Positions 8,543 to 18,750 are shown, numbered from the stretch's first letter. The stretch is DNA of 64,000 nucleotides from Polaromonas eurypsychrophila (GCF_014641715.1 NZ_BMIG01000002.1:62001-126000), one strand, 5' to 3'. The notes: generated by a model not told the origin, from the sequence alone. Numbers and translations: made by a program.

Positions 8543-11131
8543 TTAGCCCAGAAGACGCTCCGGGTTCGCATCGAGCTTGGCCAGCGCATCGCGGGTAGCG
8601 CGCACAGTCAGCGCCTCGTCTTCGGTCGGCACCAGCAGGCCGGCCTGCAGGTAGGCCGCCAGCCGGCGCGCCTGGATCAGGAAGTTGCGGCCGTCGGCGG
8701 ATGCGAACAAATGCAGTTGCTTGCGGTCACTGCGCCAGGCGAACTGCACGTGGCTGACCTTGCCGTTGTGGTCCAGGCTGAACCAGGCCCCGACTTGAAG
8801 CTCCAGCGCCCAGGCGCGCACGGCCTCGCTGGGCCGGCTGCCCCCATCGGCGATCACCGCAAGGTCGGAGGCATCGATGCCAATCATCATGACCAGGTTT
8901 TCGGTGTCCAGCGGCAGGTCACCCACATCCTCGTCCGACAGATAGTCCTCCAGGTTGGCCAAGCGCTTGGCCATCTCGTCGATACGCTCGAGTGATATGG
9001 CATCGGTTTTGGACATGAAGGCGTCAGCCAGCGTCTCACTGATGATTTTGAGGTGCTGGTCCTGCACTGGCGTCGCCAGGCCCAGCATGGACATGCCCTG
9101 TCGCAACAACTGAAGCAGCTTGGGCAAATCGGCGATCACACGCGCCCGGTCATTGCGGTTCGGTTTGGCGCTCGCGGCCCATACCAGATCGGCCGCAGCC
9201 CGCTTGAGTTTGATCGTGTCATTGTGCTGGGGGCCATTCTTCATGGCGGCAATGGCCAGAACTTCAGCCCATATCTTGAACAGGAACTCCCGGATTTGTT
9301 CGCGCACCGGCATGTCATTGAGCATGTTGCGCATCTCAATGGTGTACTGGATCGCCATGGTCTCTTTTTGCTCCATTTGTTGGGCCACCGTCACCACGCG
9401 CGCGACACTGCCCTGCTCGGAAAGAAACTTCGACAGGAATTTCTGGAATTCGTCGTAGACGAGCTGAAATACACGCCGGCCGGTCTCCGGATACTGCTCG
9501 ATCACCTGCACCACCCGCTTGACTTCGATTTCAAGCGCGCTGCCCGACACCGTTGCGTCAAAGCCCAGCACGCAGGAGCCCATGCGGTCAATCAAGCGGC
9601 GTGCGGGATGCTGCAGGGAGCCGAAAAATTCAGGCTCGGAAATCGCCACGCGCAGCACCGGCATCTGTAGCCGGGCAAACCATACCCGGACCGCAGGAGG
9701 AATCCGGTCTTCCGCCAAAATACTCTGAAACATCAGCGCCACGATTTCGATGGTGGCTTTCTCGCTGGATGTGGATGCCGCCTGTTTGAGCACACTGGTG
9801 CGCTGACGCAAGGCACCCGCCGCCTGCTCGACCTGCGCCACACCATAAATCTGGTCCGGCGCATCGACCAGGGTGCCTTCGTGACTGTTGCCACAATCGC
9901 CACCGCCAGACGGCGTCCTGGCCAATGCCTGTGCCAACTGTGGAGAAGGCTCATGAGCCTGAGTCTGATCGAACTCGACGGCATGGTCGGACAACAGGCG
10001 CTTGAGGTGGCCCATGACCCCCTGCGCCCGCATACGCGCCCGCGCCAGCGGCGAGGTGCCGGTTTGCATGCGCGTCTCATCCTGGATATCGCTCCTGCCT
10101 GCAGCCATCTCCGAGCCAGTGGCCTCGCGGCCTGGGTTTGTGCCCCGACCACCGCCCCGACCGCTTGAACCACCACCGAAACCGCCGCCTGCCCCTGCCG
10201 AGCTCGGGCCGCGTTCCCCCGGGTCACCCCGGGAAGCGCCAGCGCCGAAAGACGGCCCGCGCCCGCCAGCCCGTCCACCGCCTGCCCCGTTGGAGTCGAA
10301 TACTAAATCGGACGCCCTATCCCACCCCGTATCAGACCTGCCCCCCGGTCCGCCGGAGCCACCTGGCCGGCCGTAGCCAGGTTCATCGAAATGCCGGCCG
10401 GGGGCCGGAAGCGTGGAGGCCCGCTCGCCCGGTGCCATGCCCGCAGGCCTGGACAGCCTGGCGGCAGGCGCATTCGGAACCGCCGAAGGTGTGCGTTTGA
10501 CCAGCGCCCGGCGGTCAATGTCCACCATGACGTTTTCCTTGATCAGGAATTCGTTGGCGGCCCGGTAGGCCTCCAGCAGATGGGTGGTGAGGCGTTGCTG
10601 GATCAGGTCTTGCACTGTGAGCCACAGCTCGCGCGACAGCGGCGCCAGCGTCCATTGTTCGACCAGGTTTTGCGACAGGACTTCGGGGCGCAAAACATCC
10701 TCCTTGGCCAGTTCGGGAACACTTTCCAGCGCCTGAATGCGCAGTCGCAGATCGTTGAGCTCCCAACTGGCGCTGTCCAGAAGACGCAGGGCCAGCCGCG
10801 AGGCAAGGATCTTGTTCTCCATCACCTCATTGCCCATCAACTCGAATTTCCCGCTGTCCAGCGGCATGGAGGCGGTAGCCGCCGGTGCAATCAGCGCTTT
10901 TTTCCAGGCAGCCATGGTGGCATCAACCCAGATGGTTTCGTTTTCCTGGAACGACATCCAGCCATCGCGGCGGTCTTGCATCTCGCGGGCGGTCCCGGCC
11001 GCATCCATCGCTTCAGACAAGCGGGCCTTGATGTCTGCGGCCAGCGTCGGCATCACGCCTGCAGCAAAAGCAACAAACTGCTCACGCGCTTGGCGAGCCA
11101 GACGAAGATCCTGTTTGTTGGTTGCAGCCAC
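8543..11131 (-). CDS. DUF1631 family protein
   Basis: An 862-residue protein of the DUF1631 family (PF07793), found mainly in beta- and gammaproteobacteria. It is probably cytoplasmic, as no signal peptide or transmembrane segment is visible. Two mostly helical conserved parts (about residues 1-230 and 370-862) flank a low-complexity linker at about 235-345. The linker is rich in Gly, Arg and Ser, with runs such as GGFGGGSSGRGGGRG. The C-terminal part ends in a region that resembles a PilZ-like beta segment (WFSLDHNGKVSHVQFAW), an inference from pattern only. The gene lies 27 bp downstream of secF on the same strand. Function unknown. Confidence 0.8.
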   Translation of the reverse strand: MAATNKQDLRLARQAREQFVAFAAGVMPTLAADIKARLSEAMDAAGTAREMQDRRDGWMSFQENETIWVDATMAAWKKALIAPAATASMPLDSGKFELMGNEVMENKILASRLALRLLDSASWELNDLRLRIQALESVPELAKEDVLRPEVLSQNLVEQWTLAPLSRELWLTVQDLIQQRLTTHLLEAYRAANEFLIKENVMVDIDRRALVKRTPSAVPNAPAARLSRPAGMAPGERASTLPAPGRHFDEPGYGRPGGSGGPGGRSDTGWDRASDLVFDSNGAGGGRAGGRGPSFGAGASRGDPGERGPSSAGAGGGFGGGSSGRGGGRGTNPGREATGSEMAAGRSDIQDETRMQTGTSPLARARMRAQGVMGHLKRLLSDHAVEFDQTQAHEPSPQLAQALARTPSGGGDCGNSHEGTLVDAPDQIYGVAQVEQAAGALRQRTSVLKQAASTSSEKATIEIVALMFQSILAEDRIPPAVRVWFARLQMPVLRVAISEPEFFGSLQHPARRLIDRMGSCVLGFDATVSGSALEIEVKRVVQVIEQYPETGRRVFQLVYDEFQKFLSKFLSEQGSVARVVTVAQQMEQKETMAIQYTIEMRNMLNDMPVREQIREFLFKIWAEVLAIAAMKNGPQHNDTIKLKRAAADLVWAASAKPNRNDRARVIADLPKLLQLLRQGMSMLGLATPVQDQHLKIISETLADAFMSKTDAISLERIDEMAKRLANLEDYLSDEDVGDLPLDTENLVMMIGIDASDLAVIADGGSRPSEAVRAWALELQVGAWFSLDHNGKVSHVQFAWRSDRKQLHLFASADGRNFLIQARRLAAYLQAGLLVPTEDEALTVRATRDALAKLDANPERLLG

Positions 11132-11158
11132 AGCCGTGTAGGTTCTTAGAAAGGCTGG

Positions 11159-12115
11159 TTACACCGTCGCTCCGGCATTGGGATCGTTCGGATTCTCGTC
11201 CTTTTTGCCTGATGAAGGCTTCACCAGGTCCTCGCGCTTGATGCCCAGCCACATGGCGATGGCGGCGGCCACGAACACTGAAGAATAAATACCAAACAAA
11301 ATACCAATTGTCAGCGCCAACGCAAAATAAAACAGCGTTGGCCCACCAAAAAGCAGCATCGACAACACCATGATCTGGGTGGAGCCATGCGTGATGATGG
11401 TGCGGCTGATGGTCGACGTGATCGCGTTGTCGATGATCTGCTCGGTATCCATCTTGCGGTAGCGACGGAAGTTTTCGCGGATGCGGTCAAAAATCACCAC
11501 GGATTCATTGACCGAATACCCAAGAACCGCCAACACCGCCGCCAGCACCGAGAGCGAAAACTCCCACTGGAAAAATGCAAAAAAGCCCAGAATGATGATC
11601 ACATCATGCAAATTGGCAATGATGGCGGCCACCGCATACTTCCACTCAAACCGGAAGGCCAAGTAAATCATGATGCCGACCACCACCATGGCAAGCGCTT
11701 TCAGACCATCCTGGGCCAGTTCTTCCCCCACCTGCGGACCGACAAACTCGGTGCGCCGCAACACGACCTGCGGGTCACCGGCTTTCAGCGCTGTCATGAC
11801 CTTGTCGCTTTGCTGCGCTGTGGTCACGCCTTTTTGTGCGGGCAGGCGAATCATCACGTCACGCGCAGTACCGAAATTTTGCACCTGAACATCGGTAAAG
11901 CCGAGGCCAGCCACAGTGCCGCGGATCTTCTCCACATCGGCGGGCTGCGAGTAGCTGACTTCCATCACCGTGCCACCGGTGAACTCCACCGAAAGATGCA
12001 GGCCGCGAGAGAACAGAAAAAACACCGCCAGAGCAAAGGTGGCGAACGAAATCACGTTGAAAATCAGGGCATGCCGCATGAACGGGATGTCCTTGCGGAT
12101 CTTGAAAAATTCCAT
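11159..12115 (-). CDS. secF: Protein translocase subunit SecF
   Basis: A 318-residue inner-membrane protein that, with SecD and YajC, uses the proton gradient to help SecYEG complete export. It has an N-terminal membrane helix, a periplasmic P1-like domain with the motif VEFTGGTVMEV (about residue 47) and five further helices. The conserved GYSVNESVVIFDRIRENF (about 195-212) and the segment TLFYFALALTIGILFGIYSS are present. The length is typical. It is normally a few bases downstream of secD; here 385 bp separate them, nearly all an inserted inverted-repeat element. Confidence 0.96.
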   Translation of the reverse strand: MEFFKIRKDIPFMRHALIFNVISFATFALAVFFLFSRGLHLSVEFTGGTVMEVSYSQPADVEKIRGTVAGLGFTDVQVQNFGTARDVMIRLPAQKGVTTAQQSDKVMTALKAGDPQVVLRRTEFVGPQVGEELAQDGLKALAMVVVGIMIYLAFRFEWKYAVAAIIANLHDVIIILGFFAFFQWEFSLSVLAAVLAVLGYSVNESVVIFDRIRENFRRYRKMDTEQIIDNAITSTISRTIITHGSTQIMVLSMLLFGGPTLFYFALALTIGILFGIYSSVFVAAAIAMWLGIKREDLVKPSSGKKDENPNDPNAGATV

Positions 12116-12145
12116 GGGATCCTTTCCTTCTTGTTCTGTTGTCTA

Positions 12146-12500
12146 GGGCCTGTTCACACTATTTAGGCAAGTGCGAACGTGATTAAAACATCGCCAATTT
12201 ACGCGCGCGACGACGCTTAGCCTGGGCGGCTGGGCTAGGAGTGCAACAACGAGTGGCGGTGTTTTCCACGCTCCTTCCGGGTTGCGACCAAAAAGGCCAT
12301 GCACAGCGTTGCAAAGCCTTGCCGGGCGCTGCCCGTAGCCGTAGGGCCGCGAAGTGACCCGGCGAAGGGCTGCATTGGCGCTGCTGCGCTGTACAGCTTC
12401 GCGCACGGACGCTTCGCAGCGCCAGCCCGGCTGCATTTTGCGCCTCCTGCATGACCTTTTTGACTCGCAACGCATCTTGCCTAAATAGTAAGAACAGGCT
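12146..12500. mobile_element. MITE-like element, copy 1 (between secD and secF)
   Basis: A 355-bp element with terminal inverted repeats. The left end reads GGGCCTGTTCACACTATTTA then GGCAAG (12146-12171). The right end, read inwards on the other strand (12500-12476), is AGCCTGTTCTTACTATTTAG then GCAAG. There is no transposase frame. Its internal sequence shares long blocks with the copy at 55252-55517, for example GACCTTTTTGACTCGCAACG and CCAAAAAGGCCATGC. This copy also holds about 95 bp absent from the other. The right end abuts the last base of the secD stop codon. A clear target duplication was not found. Confidence 0.85.
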
Positions 12501-14405
12501 TTAACTCGCCGATGGCGCCGACTTGCCGGACTTGGCAGGAACACCCGCGTCGCCGGCCGGCCGCCACACTGTGCCAATGGACACGGATTTGAGCTTCTTT
12601 TGCCGACCGTACCAGAGATTAACCAGCCCGCGCGAGAAAAATACCGCCGAGAACATGCTGGTCAGGATGCCGATCACGTGCACCACCGCAAACCCACGCA
12701 CCGGCCCCGAGCCGAAGGCCAGCAAAGCCAGGCCGGCAATCAGCGTCGTGATGTTCGAGTCAAGAATAGTGGCCCAGGCGCGTTCATAGCCGGTGTGGAT
12801 GGCGGCCTGCGCCGACGCGCCGTTGCGCAACTCCTCGCGCACCCGCTCGTTGATCAGCACGTTGGAGTCGATCGCCATACCCAAGGCCAGCGCCATGGCC
12901 GCCATGCCCGGCAAGGTCAGTGTCGCCTGCAACATGGACAAAATCGCTACCAGCAACAGCAAATTCACCGCCAGGGCCAGGCCCGAAAACAGCCCGAACA
13001 GCATGTAATACGCTGACATGCAAGCGACGATAACCAGAAAACCCCAAGCCACGCTGCTAAAACCCTTGGCAATGTTTTCCGCACCCAGGCTGGGGCCGAT
13101 GGTGCGCTCCTCAATGATTTCCATGGGGGCAGCGAGGGAACCTGCGCGCAGCAGTAATGCCAAATCGTTGGCTTCCGTCACGGTCATCGAGCCGGAAATC
13201 TGGAAGCGGTTGCCCAGCTCGCTCTGAATGACCGGCGCCGTCAACACCTCGCCCTTGCCTTTTTCAAACAGCACAATGGCCATGCGTTTTTTAACGTTTT
13301 CGCGGCTGGTGTCGCGCATGATGCGGCCGCCCTTGGCGTCCACAGTCAAATCGACCTTGGGCTGCTGACTTTGTGAGTCAAAACCGGGCTGGGCGTCGGT
13401 CAGGCTCTCGCCGGTCAGAATCACCTGCTTTTTCACGATCACGGCCCGGCCATCACGCTCCAGAAAGCGCTCGGAACCGAAAGGCACGGTCCCGGAGCCC
13501 AGCTCTGCGGACCGGCCTTCGCTGCTTTCATCGACCAGGCGCATCTCGAGCGTGGCGGTGCGGCCCAGGATGTCCTTGGCCTTGGCCGTGTCTTGCACGC
13601 CAGGCAACTGCACCACGATGCGGTCCAGCCCCTGCTGCTGGATCACCGGCTCGGCCACACCCAATTCGTTGATGCGGTTGTGCAAGGTGACCATGTTCTG
13701 CTTGAGCGCCTGCTCTTGCACCAGGCGGGCTGCCTCCGGCTTGATACGTGCGACCAGTTTGTACTCCGCGCCATCCGGTGTATCGACCGATTGCAGGTCG
13801 GGAAACTGATCCAGGAGAATCCGCTTGGCGGCTTCCAAGGTGACCGTATCGCGGAATTTGACCTCGACGGTCTGGCCATTTCGGTTGATGCCGCTGTGCC
13901 GGATATTCTTCTCGCGCAGCACCAGGCGCAAGTCGCCGGCCAGCGATTCCGCTTTTTTGGTCAACGCCGCCTGCATGTCCACCTGCAGCATGAAATGCAC
14001 ACCGCCGCGCAAGTCCAGCCCCAGGTACATCGGGCGGGAATTGAGCGCGGTCAGCCAGGCGGGCGAACGCGATAACAAATTGAGGGCCACGATGTAAGAA
14101 GGCGAAGCCGGATCGGGAGACAGCGCCCTTTCAATGGCGTCCTTGGCCTTGAGCTGCGTGTCCGTGTCACCGAAGCGGGCCTTGACCGAGGTGGCGTCAA
14201 AAGTCACCGCATCGGAGATGATGCCAGCGTCCTTCAAGGCCTGCTCCACGCGCGTGACAGTGCTGCTGTCGACCTTCACGCTGGGTTTGGCGCTGGAAAC
14301 CTGCACGGCAGGCGCCTCGCCAAAAAAATTGGGCAGCGTATACAACGCGGCAATCAACAAGGCGACGACGATGATCGCGTACTTCCAGACCGGATAACGA
14401 TTCAT
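12501..14405 (-). CDS. secD: Protein translocase subunit SecD
   Basis: A 634-residue inner-membrane protein of the SecDF complex. The N-terminal helix (YPVWKYAIIVVALLIAALYT) is followed by a long periplasmic region with the P1 signature LGLDLRGGVHFMLQVD (about residue 115). Five C-terminal helices carry the motif ALGMAIDSNVLINERVREEL near residue 520. The frame continues 15 codons upstream, but MNRYPVWKY is the conserved start. It is 75 bp downstream of yajC. The stop codon is directly joined to the MITE-like element, which probably adds 355 nt to the secDF transcript. Confidence 0.96.
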   Translation of the reverse strand: MNRYPVWKYAIIVVALLIAALYTLPNFFGEAPAVQVSSAKPSVKVDSSTVTRVEQALKDAGIISDAVTFDATSVKARFGDTDTQLKAKDAIERALSPDPASPSYIVALNLLSRSPAWLTALNSRPMYLGLDLRGGVHFMLQVDMQAALTKKAESLAGDLRLVLREKNIRHSGINRNGQTVEVKFRDTVTLEAAKRILLDQFPDLQSVDTPDGAEYKLVARIKPEAARLVQEQALKQNMVTLHNRINELGVAEPVIQQQGLDRIVVQLPGVQDTAKAKDILGRTATLEMRLVDESSEGRSAELGSGTVPFGSERFLERDGRAVIVKKQVILTGESLTDAQPGFDSQSQQPKVDLTVDAKGGRIMRDTSRENVKKRMAIVLFEKGKGEVLTAPVIQSELGNRFQISGSMTVTEANDLALLLRAGSLAAPMEIIEERTIGPSLGAENIAKGFSSVAWGFLVIVACMSAYYMLFGLFSGLALAVNLLLLVAILSMLQATLTLPGMAAMALALGMAIDSNVLINERVREELRNGASAQAAIHTGYERAWATILDSNITTLIAGLALLAFGSGPVRGFAVVHVIGILTSMFSAVFFSRGLVNLWYGRQKKLKSVSIGTVWRPAGDAGVPAKSGKSAPSAS

Positions 14406-14480
14406 GAGCGTGCTGTTCCTGGGAAACGAGGGGACTGGGCGGGCCGGCACGGGCCGGCCCTGCGAAAAACCGTCTTCTGC

Positions 14481-14813
14481 TTACTTGATGCTGCCTTTGG
14501 GCAGGACCTGGACGATGGCGCTGCGCTGCAGCTGGATTTCAACACCCGCAGCAACTTCCACACCCAGATACGCCTCGCCCATCTTGGTGACCTTGCCGAG
14601 CAAACCGCCGGCCGTCACCACTTCGTCGCCCTTGGCCAGTGCCTCAATCATGGTGCGATGCTCCTTCTGCTTTTTCATCTGCGGGCGGATCATCACGAAG
14701 TAGAGCACAACAAACATCAGCACCAGCGGCAGCATGCTGGTCAGAGAAGACATCATGCCGCCCTCGGCAGCAGCGGCAGGGGCAGTTTGGGCAAACGCGG
14801 AAGAAATAAACAC
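14481..14813 (-). CDS. yajC: Preprotein translocase subunit YajC
   Basis: A 110-residue single-span membrane protein, partner of SecDF. The helix LPLVLMFVVLYFVMIRPQMKKQKEH followed by GDEVVTAGGLLGKV is the family signature. I chose the GTG at 14813, which gives the usual N terminus VFISSAFAQ and has GGAG seven bases upstream. An ATG 11 codons further up adds residues not seen in the family. First gene of yajC-secD-secF. The tgt and queA genes that often precede it are absent; the oxidoreductase gene ends 193 bp upstream. Confidence 0.92.
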   Translation of the reverse strand: MFISSAFAQTAPAAAAEGGMMSSLTSMLPLVLMFVVLYFVMIRPQMKKQKEHRTMIEALAKGDEVVTAGGLLGKVTKMGEAYLGVEVAAGVEIQLQRSAIVQVLPKGSIK

Positions 14814-15005
14814 GGCAGACTCCACAACAAAAGTAGGGCGCCCCAAGTCACACCGCGGGGCGCAGAGGGCCTGATTGTATGCGGCCGGCTGAAGCTGAAA
14901 AATTGTAACCCGCGTAATTGGCGGGGACTCTATGAGCGGCCTCAGGCCTCACCGGCAGAAACCGGCGCTTTCGCTCACGGCCCAGCCACGGGCCCCAAGC
15001 CGGGC

Positions 15006-18000
15006 TCAGGCGGCCAGTTGCTGCCCAACCTGCGCTGGTTGCCGGAAGGCCGCCAGCGCCTGCGTCCACTGTTGCTGCGCCAGCACAACATGACGCGCTT
15101 TCACATGCCCATAGCCCTTGATGAGTTCCGGAATACGTGCCACATCCACGGCCGCCGCATGATTGCCCTCATTCAAGCTCTTGAAGATCTCTTCGATGCT
15201 GCCCTCGTACTGAACGATCAGTGCACGCTCCATCCGGCGCTCTTCGGTGCGGCCAAACGGGTCCAGCGCAGTGCCGCGCAGGCCCTTGAGCCTGGACAAC
15301 ACCTTGAAGGCGCTCAGCATCCACGGGCCGAACTTCTGCTTTTGCAGTTCGCCCTTGTCGTTGGTTTTGGCCAGCATAGGCGGCGCCAGATGGTAGTTGA
15401 GCTTGAAATCACCTTCAAACATCGCACCGACCTTGTCATGGAAGCTGCGGTCGGTGTGCAGGCGCGCGACCTCGTACTCGTCCTTGTAGGCCATCAGCTT
15501 GAACAGATACCTGGCAACGGCCTGGGTCAGCTGTGTCATGCCCAGGGCCGACTCGGCCCGCTGCACACGGTCCACGAAACTTTCGTAGCGCCTGGCATAG
15601 GCCGCGTTCTGGTAGTCCGTCAGAAAAGCCACGCGACGCGCCACCAGTTCCGCCAAACCCTGGCGTGGCGCCGGCATGGCAATCACCTGCGCGGAGGTCA
15701 ACAATTTTTCCACCGACGCCGGGTCGTGAGCGGCACGCCGGCCCCATTCGAATGCCGTCTTGTTGTTGTTCACGGCCACGGCGTTGAGTTCGATGGCGCG
15801 CATCAGCGAGGCATATTCCAGCGGAATCCAGCCTTTTTGCCAGGCGTAACCAAGCATCATCGGGTTGGTGTAAATGCTGTCGCCCATGAGCTTGGTGGAG
15901 GCCGCGTCGGCATTGAAGGCACCGACGCCGGCCTCGCCCACCGCCTTGACAATTTCAGCGACACACGCTTCTGCCGGGTTTTGCCAGTTGGCGTTGTGCA
16001 CAAAAGCGGCTGTCGGCGTGCTGTAGGAATTGAGCGCCACATGGGTACGGCCCTCGCGCATGCGCAGCACCGTCTCCTTGCCGGCCGCCACGATCGGGTC
16101 GCAGCCGATGATCAGGTCGGCCCCGGCCATGCCGACGCGAGTCGTGCGGATGTCGTCCTGTGTCGCGCCTATCAGCACATGGCTCCAGGTAGCGCCGCCT
16201 TTTTGCGCCAGGCCACCGGCGTCCTGGGTGACGATGCCCTTGCCTTCGATGTGGCCAGCCATGCCCAGCAACTGACCGATGGTGATGACGCCGGTGCCGC
16301 CCACGCCGGCCACCACGATGCCCCAGACATTGCCGTTGACCCCGTGGGTGGCGGGAATCTGCGGCTCTGGCAGTACCCCCATTTCAAAAGGGGACGTGGA
16401 TTTTCCTTTGGCTTTTTTCTTGAGTTGTCCGCCCTCTACCGTTACAAAACTCGGGCAGAACCCCTTCAGGCAGGACATGTCCTTGTTGCAGGTGGACTGG
16501 TTGATCTGGCGTTTGCGGCCGAACACGGTTTCCAATGGTTCCACGCTCAGGCAATTGGACTGCACGCTGCAATCCCCACAACCTTCGCAAACCAGCTCAT
16601 TGATCACGACGCGGCGCGCCGGGTCGACCAGGGTGCCGCGCTTGCGGCGGCGGCGCTTTTCGGTGGCGCAGGTCTGGTCGTAAATGATGACGGTGGTGCC
16701 CTTTATCTCGCGGAACTGTCGCTGGATCGTGTCGAGTTCGTCGCGGTGGTGGACGGCCACGCCTTCAACCAGCGTCACGCCTTCGTATTTTTCGGGCTCG
16801 TCGGTCACCACCACGATTTTCACCGCGCCTTCGGCGCGCATGGACTGGGCGATCTGAACCACCGAATGGCCTTCCGGCCGTTCACCGACCTGCTGGCCGC
16901 CGGTCATGGCGACCGCGTCGTTGTAGAGAATCTTGTAGGTGATATTGACGCCAGCGGCAATCGACTGACGCACCGCCAACGAGCCGCTATGGAAGTAAGT
17001 GCCGTCACCGAGATTGGCAAAGATATGCTGGTCGGTGGTGAACGGCTGCTGGCCGACCCAGGGCACGCCCTCGCCGCCCATCTGGGTGAAGCCCGAGGTG
17101 CTGCGGTCCATCCATAACGCCATGAAGTGGCAGCCGATGCCGGCCATGGCGCGTGAACCTTCGGGCACCTTGGTCGAGGTGTTGTGCGGACAGCCCGAGC
17201 AAAACCAGGGCTGGCGGTCGGCCTTGATTTCCAGTACTTGCAGAGAACGCTCTTTGGCTTCCAGAATCGCCAGTTGCGCATCAAGACGCGCCGTCATGGC
17301 GCTGTCCAGGCCGAGCTTGCGCACACGCTGGGCAATCGCTTTGGCGATCAGGGAGGGCGACAGGTCGGCGTTGGCGCGGAGCAGCGTGTTGGCCGCGGGG
17401 TTCGGCATGGACCATTCGCCGCCGCTGAAGTCGCCCTCGACCTCGTTGAACTTGCCGTAGATGTTGGGGCGCACGTCGGCGCGCCAGTTGTAGAGCTCTT
17501 CCTTGAGCTGGTACTCGATGACCTGGCGCTTTTCCTCGACCACCAGGATCTCGCGCAGGCCGGTCGCGAACTCGCGTGTGCCCTGGGCCTCCAGCGGCCA
17601 GACCACGCCGACCTTGTGCAGGCGGATGCCGAGCTGGCGGCAGGTGGCGTCGTCCAGGCCCAGGTCGATCAGGGCCTGGCGCGTGTCGTTGTAGGCCTTG
17701 CCGCTGGCGATGATGCCGAAGCGGTCGTTAGGCCCTGCTATCACGTTGTAGTTGAGACGGTTGGCGCGGATGTATGCGAGTGCGGCATACCACTTGTAGT
17801 CGAAGAGGCGGGCTTCCTGCTCCAGCGCGGCGTCTGGCCAGCGGATGTGCACGCCGCCGGGCGGCATCTGGAAGTCGGTCGGAATTCTGATTTGCACACG
17901 CTCCGGGTCGATCATCGCCGTGGCACTCGACTCAACAATCTCCTGGATGGTTTTCATGCCGGCCCAGACGCCGGAAAAGCGGCTCATGGCAAAGGCATGC

Positions 18001-18587
18001 ACGCCCAGGTCCAAGATCTCCTGCACATTGGCCGGAAAAAACACTGGCAGGCCGCAGGCCTTGAAGATATGGTCGCTCTGGTGCGCGGCGGTCGAACTCT
18101 TGGCCACGTGGTCGTCGCCGGCCACCGCAATCACGCCGCCCCAGGGTGTGGTGCCGGCCATGTTGGCGTGCTTGAACACGTCAGAGCAGCGATCCACGCC
18201 GGGGCCCTTACCGTACCAGATGCCGAACACTCCGTCGAACTTGTTGGTGCCGGGCGGCGAAAACCCGAGTTGCTGCGTGCCCCACAACGCGGTAGCTGCC
18301 AGCTCTTCGTTGACGCCGGGCTGGAACACGATGTTCTGCGCCTTCAGGTAGCTGGAAGCTTTCCACAATGCCTGGTCGTAGCCGCCCAGCGGCGAGCCGC
18401 GGTAGCCGCTGATGAACCCAGCTGTGTTCTTGCCCTGCAGGGCATCGCGCTGGCGCTGCAACATGGGCAGCTTGACCAAGGCCTGGACACCGCTCATAAA
18501 AGCTTGGCCATAGTCCAACGAATACTTATCGTCGAGGGTGACGGTCTCTAGCGCCTTGCGGATGTGTTCGGGCAGGGGGGCGTTCAT
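15006..18587 (-). CDS. Indolepyruvate ferredoxin oxidoreductase, fused subunits
   Basis: A 1193-residue fusion of the alpha and beta/gamma parts of indolepyruvate:ferredoxin oxidoreductase, of the type common in betaproteobacteria. Such enzymes decarboxylate aryl 2-oxo acids from aromatic amino-acid breakdown to acyl-CoA and reduce ferredoxin. In order: a pyrimidine-binding domain (from SGYRGSPLGGYDQALW), a TPP domain with WFCSGCPHNTS and GIGCHFMALWM (about 470-500), and an iron-sulfur region with CEGCGDCSVQSNC and CNKDMSCLKGFC (about 665-715). A gamma domain follows (VAGVGGTGVITIGQLLGMAG, about 760). It is divergent from an Lrp-type regulator, which probably controls it. Confidence 0.93.
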   Translation of the reverse strand: MNAPLPEHIRKALETVTLDDKYSLDYGQAFMSGVQALVKLPMLQRQRDALQGKNTAGFISGYRGSPLGGYDQALWKASSYLKAQNIVFQPGVNEELAATALWGTQQLGFSPPGTNKFDGVFGIWYGKGPGVDRCSDVFKHANMAGTTPWGGVIAVAGDDHVAKSSTAAHQSDHIFKACGLPVFFPANVQEILDLGVHAFAMSRFSGVWAGMKTIQEIVESSATAMIDPERVQIRIPTDFQMPPGGVHIRWPDAALEQEARLFDYKWYAALAYIRANRLNYNVIAGPNDRFGIIASGKAYNDTRQALIDLGLDDATCRQLGIRLHKVGVVWPLEAQGTREFATGLREILVVEEKRQVIEYQLKEELYNWRADVRPNIYGKFNEVEGDFSGGEWSMPNPAANTLLRANADLSPSLIAKAIAQRVRKLGLDSAMTARLDAQLAILEAKERSLQVLEIKADRQPWFCSGCPHNTSTKVPEGSRAMAGIGCHFMALWMDRSTSGFTQMGGEGVPWVGQQPFTTDQHIFANLGDGTYFHSGSLAVRQSIAAGVNITYKILYNDAVAMTGGQQVGERPEGHSVVQIAQSMRAEGAVKIVVVTDEPEKYEGVTLVEGVAVHHRDELDTIQRQFREIKGTTVIIYDQTCATEKRRRRKRGTLVDPARRVVINELVCEGCGDCSVQSNCLSVEPLETVFGRKRQINQSTCNKDMSCLKGFCPSFVTVEGGQLKKKAKGKSTSPFEMGVLPEPQIPATHGVNGNVWGIVVAGVGGTGVITIGQLLGMAGHIEGKGIVTQDAGGLAQKGGATWSHVLIGATQDDIRTTRVGMAGADLIIGCDPIVAAGKETVLRMREGRTHVALNSYSTPTAAFVHNANWQNPAEACVAEIVKAVGEAGVGAFNADAASTKLMGDSIYTNPMMLGYAWQKGWIPLEYASLMRAIELNAVAVNNNKTAFEWGRRAAHDPASVEKLLTSAQVIAMPAPRQGLAELVARRVAFLTDYQNAAYARRYESFVDRVQRAESALGMTQLTQAVARYLFKLMAYKDEYEVARLHTDRSFHDKVGAMFEGDFKLNYHLAPPMLAKTNDKGELQKQKFGPWMLSAFKVLSRLKGLRGTALDPFGRTEERRMERALIVQYEGSIEEIFKSLNEGNHAAAVDVARIPELIKGYGHVKARHVVLAQQQWTQALAAFRQPAQVGQQLAA

Positions 18588-18750
18588 CTTTGTCTCCAGT
18601 CGTGGGGCTGAAACCGCCTTGTGGGCGGCGAAGGCTGGTCACCCGGATAGGGTGATGCCTCTCTATATATGAGCAAAGTGTAGGCGCGATGAACAGATAA
18701 GTCTTTGCTTTCTATGCCCTGTTTCTGTAGCTCGACGAAAGATTCTTGCT

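Noticed and set aside
12183..12577. Short reading frames inside the MITE-like element between secD and secF
   Set aside because: They differ between the two copies of the element, show no motifs and start without ribosome-binding sites.
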